From assembly GCA_947245315.1 (NCBI GenBank), contig CAMXNV010000061.1, forward strand, positions 1-10,504: a stretch of DNA of 10,504 bases, written 5' to 3'. The notes under the pieces were generated by a model. The model searched no databases and was not told where the DNA came from. It saw only the letters and a list, made by a program, of their open reading frames with translations. The stretch comes from an uncultured Oscillibacter sp. (GTDB lineage Bacteria; Bacillota; Clostridia; Oscillospirales; Oscillospiraceae). The number at the start of each line of letters is the position of its first letter. The first letter of the stretch is position 1. A program made the position numbers and the translations under genes. Positions 1 to 5,903 of this stretch are shown here, piece after piece.

Positions 1-30
1 CCAAGGGTTATCCAAGGGGCTGGCTTTTAC

Positions 31-109
31 GGGGGAACTCCCTCAGTCACCGCCTCCGGCGGCGACAGCTCCCTCAGAGAGGGAGCCTTAAAGGCTTTCC
101 TTCGGAAAG
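31..109. repeat. Palindromic multi-hairpin intergenic element
   Basis: Three consecutive inverted repeats lie in this gene-free stretch. The first has arms GTCACCGCC (46-54) and GGCGGCGAC (58-66), with one mismatch. The second has perfect arms GCTCCCTC (68-75) and GAGGGAGC (79-86). The third has perfect arms CTTTCC (95-100) and GGAAAG (104-109). A further small palindrome GCCTT-A-AAGGC links the last two. The CTCCCTCAG motif occurs twice (38-46 and 70-78). From memory, very similar sequence (GGCTCCCTC..GAGGGAGCTGTC..GACTGAGGGAG on the minus strand) is scattered between genes in many Oscillospiraceae; this was not checked. It sits just beyond the terminator of the M56 gene. Bases 1-30 show nothing recognisable. 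Confidence 0.6.
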
Positions 110-138
110 AAAAAGGACCGCCCCTTGCGGGACGGCCC
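106..138 (-). terminator. Intrinsic terminator of the blaI-M56/M23 operon
   Basis: Read on the minus strand, GGGCCGTCCC (138-129), loop GCAA (128-125) and GGGGCGGTCC (124-115) form a 10-bp stem, counting two G-U pairs, closed by a GNRA-type tetraloop. TTTTTCTTT follows at once (114-106). It lies 7 bases past the stop codon at 146-148. The G-U pairs form only in minus-strand RNA, and the U-run is on that side, so it works in this direction. Confidence 0.85.
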
Positions 139-145
139 CAGATTC

Positions 146-3043
146 TTATTCCTCAGGCTCCGGCCAGTGCCAGCCCTCGGCGTTGGCCTTTGCGGCCTCC
201 TCCATGGTCTTGAAGGGCAGCTCCCGGGTAAAGGGCTCGCTGCCCTTGGAGTTGGGGAAGCCCTGGGCCTCGGCGGCCTTCAGCTCCTCCCAGGTGATCT
301 GGCGGAAGCTGGGCGGGGCGTTGCCGTCCCCGTTGCCGCAGAAGGTCCCGATCCGGTTGTGCTCCGAGTCGTAGAGGGGCAGGGTGTAACCCTTGACCTT
401 GTTTTCTTGGCACCAGTTTTCAAAGGCGTTCCGCATCTCCGGGCTGAGGCCTAACGTATACCTCGACTCATCAAGGGCAATATAGCCCTCCAAACCGTCG
501 TCATCAACGGCGGCGATCAGGTCCGGGGACTCTCCCAGCTCATAGGCGAAATCCCGGCCATAGGTCTCCCCCAGGCGGTTGCGGGGGTACTCTCCGTTCA
601 CCAGGTCCTCTTCCATCCACTGCCGGGTTATCTTTGCCGACTCCTCTTCCGCTTCCCTCATTTCGGGGGAAGCTGGCCCGGACACAAGCATATGCTCGCC
701 CACGTAGCCCAGGACCTCCCCCGCCTTCACCGCATCCCCGGTCTTCACCAGGACGCTCTGGCAGCTCTTGAATCCCATGGAGTACCCGCCCTCGTATTCG
801 ATCTCCATGTAAGGGCCGAGGGCATATCCCCGCTCTCTCACCCCGGCCTCCAGGACGGTGCCGTCCAGGAGGGCGACGATGGGACTCCCCTTGGTCCACT
901 CGCCTATGGAGGCGTCCGCCAGATTCAGGGCACAGCGGAACATGTTCTCCCTCTGATAGGCCAGCGGGTCCACGGAGATTCCGTTCACCAGGTACTCAAA
1001 GTGCAGGTGGGGCCCGGTGGACAGGCCGGTGCTGCCTACGGTGGCAATGGTCTGCCCCGCCGTCACGGCGTCCCCGGTCTTCACCAGGAGGCTCTGGCAG
1101 TGGGCGTAGAGGGTCTCCTCGCCCCGGGTGTGGTCGATGCGGATAAAGTTCCCGTCCTGGGCGTTGAATCCGGCCTCCTTCACGGTGCCGTCCCCGGCGG
1201 CGTAAATGGGGGTCCCCTTTTCCATGCCTCCAATATCCACGCCGGTGTGGGTCACGACGCCCTCCCCGCCGGGTTTCGCCCGGTCGCCGAAGGAGTTGGT
1301 GATCTGCGTGCTGTCCACGGGCCACACTAGGGACCCGTCCTGGGGCACGTCCGCCTTGCCCTCGGGCAGGGGCTCCGCCGCCAGGGGCTTGCCCTCCGGC
1401 AGCAGCAGGGTCAGGGGATAGATATAATGGGCGTTTCCATAGGCGATCTCCATGGTCAGCTCCTCAAAGGCCGCCTCGCCCACCTCGAAGGAATAGGTCA
1501 TCCGGGGGACCCACTCCGCCCGTTCGCTCTCCTCCGCCAGATAGCGGACGGGCTTCCCCGGGCCATCCTCCACGGCAAGGGTCCCGTCGATGAAGATGCT
1601 CCAAGTTCCCTCGCTCTCGGGGATGGTGAAGTAGATGTGGCCGTCGTCATAGCGGACGCTGTCCGCCAGGGCCTGGACCTTCTGCTTCATCGCCAAGCCC
1701 TCGGAGGACAGCTTCCGGTCCCGGTCAAACTGGGCCTGCTCCTCCTCCGTGGCCAGGCGGAGGCCGGTGAGCTTCCCGTCCTCATAGACGGCATAGAGCT
1801 CCACGGCGTCCGGGCCGTAAGCGCTGTTCCCAGTGTGTTCCGTAATCCACAAGCCCTTTTCCTGGTCGGAGATGCCGCTGACCTCATGGCCCTCCCAGGT
1901 CATGGTCAGGCCGTTGCCATCCAGGTCCGGATCGTCAAAAGTCCAGGTCAGGCCGAAGGGGGCGTAGGGGGCCAGGGTCTCGTCCCACAGGGCGGCGGAC
2001 TCCGCTGAGGACTTGGCCAGGAGCTCGCCGTCGACGATCCCCTCGTAATCAGGCCCGTCCGCCTCCGGGGGCTTCGCCGAGGTGGCGAAGGCCGTGGTGA
2101 TGCCCAGGGCCAGCGCCAGGGCCACGGCGCAGGCCAGCAGGGATTGCTTCTTGATGCTCATAATCGCTCGTATCCTTTCTTCCATGCCGCTTTTATGGGA
2201 AAAGCCGCACAGAGGCACACATTCGTTTCGCAGCTCCGCCAGGCGGATCAGCGTCAGGGCATAGCGCTCCCGGCTGTCCTCCCCCAGGGCCCGCACCGCC
2301 GCCTCGTCGCAGCGGAGCTCCATGTCCCGGTTGGCCAGGGCGTAGAGGAGCCAGGCCGCGGGGTTGCACCAGTGGACGCACAGCGCCGCCGCCAGCACCA
2401 GCTTGAACAGGCCGTCCATCCGCTGGATGTGGGCCCGCTCGTGGGCCAGGACGCAGGTCACCGCCGCCTCGTCCCCCAGGTCCAGGGTCTTGGGCAGCAG
2501 GACCACCGGCCGCAGGATGCCGTAGGTCAGAGGGGCCGCAATCTGGTCCGTCATCCGGACCTCCACCCTCCGGCGGAGGGTGAACCAGGTCTCAAAGCCG
2601 GGGCAGTGGGCCACCGGCAGGGACTCCCGGAAGCGCCGCCGCCAGCGGAGGTAGCGGACCAGGAACCACAATCCCAGCAGCGCCGCCCCCGCCAGCCACA
2701 GGGCCGTCCAGATGGGGAAGGGCTCCGCCGGGGCCGGGGCTGGGGCCGTGGGGACCACCGCCACCCGGGGCGGCGGGGCCACCGGGACCACGGGGACGGC
2801 CGCCGGGGCCGGGGGAAGCATGGGGGCCGTGGGAGCCGCCGGCTCCGGGGCCCGCAGGCCCTCCAGCAGCGTGTAGACGCTGAGGGAGGAGGGCAGGGTC
2901 AGGGGCAGCAGCAGCCGCAGGGCCGCCGCCCACCAGAGGGCCACAAAGGTCCCCTTGGGAAGACGGCGAAGGGTGACCGCCCGGAAGGCCGCAATGGCCA
3001 GGATGAAGACGCCGCCGGAGAGGGAGAGTTCCAGAAATGTCAT
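146..3043 (-). CDS. M56 (BlaR1-type) / M23 fused membrane metallopeptidase
   Basis: A 965-residue membrane protein pairing a BlaR1-like receptor protease with cell-wall peptidase domains. Hydrophobic segments lie near residues 3-20, 32-52, 111-131, 211-236 and 300-320. A Pro/Ala-rich loop (about 65-110) separates the second and third. The M56 zinc site is HERAH (201-205) with the downstream E-x2-CDE signature (E242, C245-E247). By BlaR1 topology this protease faces the cytoplasm, and everything after 320 is outside. A LytM-type M23 domain spans about 571-697 with all expected ligands: H599 and D603 (HTGVD), H648 (YAH), and H679 and H681 (HLH). Residues about 705-790 repeat the M23 fold sequence but lack these ligands. 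The tail (about 840-905) has a GYI..LPLYDSE..IGTF pattern that I recall from clostridial M56/M23 proteins. Residues 330-570 are unrecognised. The start follows GAGGTG (3056-3051), 7 bases away and overlapping the blaI stop. The likely role is wall-stress sensing and BlaI cleavage, by analogy with BlaR1. Confidence 0.88.
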   Translation of the reverse strand: MTFLELSLSGGVFILAIAAFRAVTLRRLPKGTFVALWWAAALRLLLPLTLPSSLSVYTLLEGLRAPEPAAPTAPMLPPAPAAVPVVPVAPPPRVAVVPTAPAPAPAEPFPIWTALWLAGAALLGLWFLVRYLRWRRRFRESLPVAHCPGFETWFTLRRRVEVRMTDQIAAPLTYGILRPVVLLPKTLDLGDEAAVTCVLAHERAHIQRMDGLFKLVLAAALCVHWCNPAAWLLYALANRDMELRCDEAAVRALGEDSRERYALTLIRLAELRNECVPLCGFSHKSGMEERIRAIMSIKKQSLLACAVALALALGITTAFATSAKPPEADGPDYEGIVDGELLAKSSAESAALWDETLAPYAPFGLTWTFDDPDLDGNGLTMTWEGHEVSGISDQEKGLWITEHTGNSAYGPDAVELYAVYEDGKLTGLRLATEEEQAQFDRDRKLSSEGLAMKQKVQALADSVRYDDGHIYFTIPESEGTWSIFIDGTLAVEDGPGKPVRYLAEESERAEWVPRMTYSFEVGEAAFEELTMEIAYGNAHYIYPLTLLLPEGKPLAAEPLPEGKADVPQDGSLVWPVDSTQITNSFGDRAKPGGEGVVTHTGVDIGGMEKGTPIYAAGDGTVKEAGFNAQDGNFIRIDHTRGEETLYAHCQSLLVKTGDAVTAGQTIATVGSTGLSTGPHLHFEYLVNGISVDPLAYQRENMFRCALNLADASIGEWTKGSPIVALLDGTVLEAGVRERGYALGPYMEIEYEGGYSMGFKSCQSVLVKTGDAVKAGEVLGYVGEHMLVSGPASPEMREAEEESAKITRQWMEEDLVNGEYPRNRLGETYGRDFAYELGESPDLIAAVDDDGLEGYIALDESRYTLGLSPEMRNAFENWCQENKVKGYTLPLYDSEHNRIGTFCGNGDGNAPPSFRQITWEELKAAEAQGFPNSKGSEPFTRELPFKTMEEAAKANAEGWHWPEPEE

Positions 3044-3054
3044 GGCGTCTCACC

Positions 3055-3408
3055 TCATTTCAGCTCGCTGACAATCTCCCGGAGCCGGTTGATCTGCTCC
3101 GGCGAGAGCTTCTGACTGCTGAGCAGGGAGGCAAAGAGCAGGTCCGGCGAGCCGTCGAAGAGCTTGCCGATGAGCTCCTCCGTCTCCGCCGCCTGGATTT
3201 CCGCCTTGGAGACCAGGGCGTGGCAGAGGAAGTTGGGCTCGCTTCGCCGGACGGCCCCCTTGGCCACGCATTTTTTGATGACCGTATAGGTGGTGTTGAC
3301 GTTCCAGCCGGTCTCCTCCCCCAGGATGGCGGAGATTTCCTTGGCCGTCCGGTCCCCCAGCCGCCAGAGGACGTCCATGACCTTCAATTCCGAATCAAAC
3401 AGCTTCAT
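3055..3408 (-). CDS. blaI: BlaI/MecI/CopY-family transcriptional repressor
   Basis: A 117-residue winged-helix repressor of normal family length. It begins with the typical FDSELKVMDVLW motif (3-15). The recognition region follows, TAKEISAIL (21-29) and NVNTTYTVIKKCVAKG (36-51), then the PNFLCHALVS stretch of the wing and linker (58-67) and a C-terminal dimerisation helix region. The ATG at 3408 is chosen because AAGGAGG (3424-3418) lies 9 bases upstream; an in-frame TTG at 3429 falls upstream of that site and is rejected. The M56/M23 gene begins 11 bases after the stop, so the two are co-transcribed. In blaI-blaR1 systems the M56 protease triggers loss of the repressor; that this applies here is inferred. 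Operator-like repeats over its own promoter point to autorepression. The natural signal is unknown, and no beta-lactamase gene is in the window. Confidence 0.92.
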   Translation of the reverse strand: MKLFDSELKVMDVLWRLGDRTAKEISAILGEETGWNVNTTYTVIKKCVAKGAVRRSEPNFLCHALVSKAEIQAAETEELIGKLFDGSPDLLFASLLSSQKLSPEQINRLREIVSELK

Positions 3409-3427
3409 AACGCGGGACCTCCTTGTC

Positions 3428-3499
3428 AAACTATCGCGATCGTTTGTAAGGCTATACTACCACAATAGTTTTTCCTTGTCAATACTATTTTGGTAGTAT
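3428..3499. promoter_or_regulatory. Three BlaI operator-like inverted repeats
   Basis: Three 18-bp sites share the layout A-n-ACTA, six bases, TAGT-n-T. Site 1 is AAACTA-TCGCGA-TCGTTT (3428-3445, one mismatch between arms). Site 2 is ATACTA-CCACAA-TAGTTT (3454-3471). Site 3 is ATACTA-TTTTGG-TAGTAT (3482-3499, perfect 6-bp arms). Their centres are 26 and 28 bp apart. Site 2 covers the -10 and spacer, site 3 abuts the -35, and site 1 lies at or just past the start of transcription. BlaI/MecI/CopY repressors are known to bind ACTA/TAGT-type dyads, so these are the probable operators. Binding is inferred. Confidence 0.78.
3454..3482 (-). promoter_or_regulatory. Promoter of the blaI-M56/M23 operon
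   Basis: On the minus strand, -35 TTGACA (3482-3477, perfect consensus), a 17-bp spacer and -10 TAGTAT (3459-3454) stand about 45 bases upstream of the blaI start codon. Transcription would begin near 3447. The -10 box is also the half-site of one operator-like repeat, and the end of the -35 touches another. Confidence 0.82.
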
Positions 3500-3553
3500 G
3501 CCAAAAATTTTTCCTCACGCCCCCGCCGGACCAGGTTTTTCCTCTTTTCCCAC

Positions 3554-3582
3554 TTGTGCTTTGCGGGAGAATCGTTTATAAT
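3554..3582 (+). promoter_or_regulatory. Promoter of the yloU-yloV operon
   Basis: TTGTGC (3554-3559), a 17-bp spacer and a perfect TATAAT (3577-3582) lie about 70 bases before the yloU start codon. The predicted start of transcription is near 3589. The -35 box matches consensus in only its first three bases. The site is clear of the BlaI operator cluster, so independent expression is likely. Confidence 0.72.
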
Positions 3583-3606
3583 ATGGAAGCAAGTGCTGGT
3601 TCAGCC

Positions 3607-3625
3607 GGGGGCGGGAGCCGCCCTC
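3607..3625 (+). other. GC-rich stem-loop in the yloU leader
   Basis: GGGCGG (3609-3614), loop GAG and CCGCCC (3618-3623) form a perfect 6-bp stem that extends by one G-T and one G-C pair to 3607-3625. TCAG (3601-3604) and CTGA (3625-3628) could add an outer clamp. It lies in the untranslated leader between the predicted start of transcription and the ribosome site AAAGGA (3640-3645). No U-run follows, so it is not a terminator. It may stabilise the mRNA end. Confidence 0.4.
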
Positions 3626-3652
3626 TGACAATAGGAAAGAAAGGACGTTCTC

Positions 3653-4003
3653 ATGATTCAATTCAAGTCTGAACAGGGTGAGATCTCCGTCTCGAGCGCC
3701 GTCTTCTCCAACATCACGGGCATGGCCGCCACCAACTGCTTCGGCGTCAAGGGCATGGCCTTCCGCTCCATGACCGACGGGCTGGTCCACCTGCTGCGCC
3801 GCGAGGCCATGAGCAAAGGGGTCAGCATCACCTACCATGAAGACAACTCCATCTCCATCGAGCTCCACATCATTGTGGAAAACGGGGTCAACCTCCCCGC
3901 CGTCTGCCGTTCCATTATGAACGAGGTGCGATATATGGTGGCCAAGAACACCGGCGTCACCGTCCGGGCGGTGGACGTCTGCGTGGACTCCATGACCCTG
4001 TGA
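3653..4003 (+). CDS. yloU: Asp23/Gls24 family protein (YloU-like)
   Basis: A 116-residue protein of the Asp23/Gls24 (DUF322) family. The family hallmarks are visible: an early GEISVSSAVFSNITGMAA segment (about 8-25), a glycine-rich turn, a central beta segment (SISIELHIIVENGVNLP, about 66-82) and the closing amphipathic helix and strand with V-R-A-V-D-V-C-V-D (about 104-112). There is no signal peptide or membrane segment, so it is cytosolic; relatives are linked to envelope stress and associate with the membrane through partners. AAAGGA (3640-3645) is 7 bases upstream of the ATG. The yloV gene begins 16 bases after the stop with its own GAGGGAGGA site, reproducing the yloU-yloV pair of Bacillus subtilis and many Firmicutes. 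The exact biochemical role is not settled for the family. Confidence 0.9.
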   Translation: MIQFKSEQGEISVSSAVFSNITGMAATNCFGVKGMAFRSMTDGLVHLLRREAMSKGVSITYHEDNSISIELHIIVENGVNLPAVCRSIMNEVRYMVAKNTGVTVRAVDVCVDSMTL

Positions 4004-4019
4004 GGGAGGAACAGATCGA

Positions 4020-5711
4020 ATGAATGCACAGATTACCGGCCCGCTCTTTAAGCGGATGATCCTCCATGGCGCCGCCGCCATCACCGCCCAAAAACAGGCC
4101 ATCAACGACCTGAACGTCTTCCCCGTTCCCGACGGGGACACGGGGACCAATATGTCCATGACCATCGGCGCCGCCGTGACGGAGCTGAAAAAGTCCGAGC
4201 CCGCCGCCCTGGACCAGGCCGTGTCCATCACCGCCTCCGCCCTGCTCCGGGGGGCCCGGGGGAACTCCGGCGTCATTCTCTCCCTGCTCTTCCGGGGCCT
4301 CTCCAAGGGCCTCAAGGGCCGGGAGACCGCCGACGCCGCCGCCTTTGCCGCCGCCATGCAGGAGGGCGTCTCCTCCGCCTACAAGGCCGTCATGAAGCCC
4401 GCCGAGGGCACGGTGCTGACGGTGTCCCGCCTGGCCGCCAAGCGGGCCGTGGAGTACGCCGCCGAGGAGCCCGACTTTGAAAAGGTCCTGGCCGCCGCCA
4501 TTTGGGAGGGCTACGAGGCCCTGGCCGCCACCATCGACATGAACCCCGTGCTGAAAAAGGCGGGGGTGGTGGACGCGGGGGGCAAGGGCTACCTGCTGAT
4601 TCTGGAGGGTATGCTGGCGGAGCTCCGGGGCGAGCCCATGCCCGAGACCGCCGGGGAGGAGCCCCAGAAGGCCAAGGCCAACTTTGACGTCTTCTCCGCC
4701 GGGGAAATCACCTTTGCCTTTGACACGGTGTTTATTGTACGCAAGGCCTCTCCCAACGTGTCCCTGGAGCCCTTCCGGACCTATCTCAACAGCATCGGGG
4801 ACAGCCTGGTCATCGGGGAGGACGACGAGGCCTTCAAGGTCCATGTCCACACCAACATCCCGGGCAGCGCCCTGAACGAGGCCCAGAAGTACGGCACCCT
4901 GGAGCTGGCCAAGATTGAGAACATGCGGACCCAGTACGAGGACGTGGCCGCCGGGAAGAAAGCCCAGAGCGTAGACGATCTGGAGATGGAGGAGGCCGCC
5001 CTGGAGGCACAGGAGGCCGGAGAGAGCGGCCACGTGGTGGCCCCGCCGGAGAAGAAGTACGGCTTCCTCTCCGTCTGCGCCGGGGACGGCCTGGCCGCCG
5101 CGTTCCAGGACCTGGGCGTGGACGGCGTGGTGTCCGGCGGGCAGACCATGAACCCCTCCACGGAGAGCATTCTGGAGGGCGTGGACCAGATTCCCGCCGA
5201 GACGGTCTTCGTCCTGCCCAACAACGGGAATATCATCATGGCCGCCCAGCAGTGCGCCGCCCTGACGGAAAAGAAGGTGGTGGTCATTCCCACCAAGACC
5301 GTGCCCCAGGGGATCACCGCCATGATGAACGTGGACTTCGAGGCCCCGGACGCCGAGACCCTGGCAAACGCCATGACGGAGTCCCTCTCCGGCGTCACCA
5401 CCGCCCAGATTACCTACGCCGCCCGGGATTCGGACTTTGACGGCTTCGACATCAAGGCCGGGGACTACCTGGCCCTGGAGGAGGGCAAGCTCTTCGGCAC
5501 GGACAAATCCCTCCGGGAGCTCCTGGAGAAGCTGGCGGCGAACGCCGCGGACCGGGGCGCGTCCTTCATCTCCCTGTATTTCGGCGAGGACGTATCCGAG
5601 GAGGACGCCCAAGCCGCCGGAACGCTCTTCGAAGAGGCCTGCCCCGGAGCGGAGGTCATGGTCCTAGCCGGCGGCCAACCCGTCTACTACTATATCATCT
5701 CCATGGAGTAA
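4020..5711 (+). CDS. yloV: YloV/FakA-like DAK2-domain kinase
   Basis: A 563-residue protein, close to the usual length of about 550. The N-terminal DhaL/DAK2 nucleotide-binding domain shows VPDGDTGTN (36-44, metal-binding aspartates), RGARGNSG (77-84), KPAEGTVLTV (126-135) and GVVDAGGKG (182-190). The middle domain carries KVHVHTN (273-279). The C-terminal DegV/FakB-like domain has GGQTMNPST (373-381), LPNNGNI (399-405) and PQG (429-431). An acidic linker of about 35 residues (305-340) joins the last two. FakA phosphorylates fatty acids held by separate FakB (DegV) proteins, feeding exogenous fatty acids into phospholipids. The FakB partner is not in the window. A middle-domain cysteine that I recall in FakA (YCTEF) appears as F-D-T-V-F here (D235). 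The start ATG follows AGGGAGGA (4003-4010) by 9 bases. Confidence 0.9.
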   Translation: MNAQITGPLFKRMILHGAAAITAQKQAINDLNVFPVPDGDTGTNMSMTIGAAVTELKKSEPAALDQAVSITASALLRGARGNSGVILSLLFRGLSKGLKGRETADAAAFAAAMQEGVSSAYKAVMKPAEGTVLTVSRLAAKRAVEYAAEEPDFEKVLAAAIWEGYEALAATIDMNPVLKKAGVVDAGGKGYLLILEGMLAELRGEPMPETAGEEPQKAKANFDVFSAGEITFAFDTVFIVRKASPNVSLEPFRTYLNSIGDSLVIGEDDEAFKVHVHTNIPGSALNEAQKYGTLELAKIENMRTQYEDVAAGKKAQSVDDLEMEEAALEAQEAGESGHVVAPPEKKYGFLSVCAGDGLAAAFQDLGVDGVVSGGQTMNPSTESILEGVDQIPAETVFVLPNNGNIIMAAQQCAALTEKKVVVIPTKTVPQGITAMMNVDFEAPDAETLANAMTESLSGVTTAQITYAARDSDFDGFDIKAGDYLALEEGKLFGTDKSLRELLEKLAANAADRGASFISLYFGEDVSEEDAQAAGTLFEEACPGAEVMVLAGGQPVYYYIISME

Positions 5712-5837
5712 CCTACTTTTCTCGAGAGAAAAGTAGGCAAAAGAGCTTTCGCTCGCTCTGGTTGTCTGGAGCTCAACCAGGCCGAAGCGACGGCAACCAA
5801 GACATGCGGGAAACGGCTCACTGGCTGGGCCGTTTCC
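5712..5837. repeat. Composite hairpin-rich spacer after yloV
   Basis: Directly after the yloV stop are several dyads. CCTACTTTTCTC (5712-5723) and GAGAAAAGTAGG (5726-5737) are perfect 12-bp arms. AGAGC (5742-5746) faces GCTCT (5755-5759). CTGGTTG (5758-5764) faces CAACCAG (5774-5780). GGAAACGGC (5809-5817) faces GCCGTTTCC (5829-5837). None is followed by a good U-run, so termination is uncertain, although the first stem is strong. The CCTACTTTTCT..AGAAAAGTAGGCAAAAG core resembles, from memory, an intergenic repeat common in Clostridia. No open reading frame with a ribosome site lies here. Confidence 0.55.
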
Positions 5838-5854
5838 TTCGTCTCCGCCCTTGA

Positions 5855-5882
5855 ACTCCTAACTCCTCACTCCTAACTCCTC
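5855..5882. repeat. Heptamer tandem repeat (ACTCCTA/ACTCCTC)
   Basis: Four perfect-length heptamers alternate ACTCCTA, ACTCCTC, ACTCCTA, ACTCCTC, which equals two identical 14-bp units. A broken fifth unit, ACTGCC, follows. The array ends 6 bases before the gluQ ribosome site AAAGGAGG (5889-5896). Each unit carries CTCCT, complementary to AGGAG of that site. Confidence 0.8.
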
Positions 5883-5903
5883 ACTGCCAAAGGAGGTTTT
5901 TGT

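Noticed and set aside
2144..3115. A 323-codon plus-strand frame across the M56 region
   Set aside because: It is Arg/Gly/Gln-rich and antisense to a gene with intact HExxH and membrane segments; there is no supporting ribosome site.
3409..3429. A longer BlaI start at TTG 3429
   Set aside because: It lies upstream of the ribosome site AAGGAGG (3424-3418), which is correctly placed for ATG 3408, and the family starts at the FDSELKVM motif.
3957..5612. A 551-codon open frame on the minus strand across yloV
   Set aside because: It is a His/Gly/Leu-rich shadow of the clearly recognisable YloV reading frame, with no family motifs.
5809..5850. Intrinsic terminator for yloUV at the GGAAACGGC/GCCGTTTCC dyad
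   Set aside because: The stem is good, but TTCGTCTCC follows instead of a U-run and the loop is 11 bases, so termination here is unsupported.
5851..5879. A promoter for gluQ (TTGAAC, 17 bp, TAACTC)
   Set aside because: The -10 box matches consensus at only two positions and is formed by the heptamer repeat.
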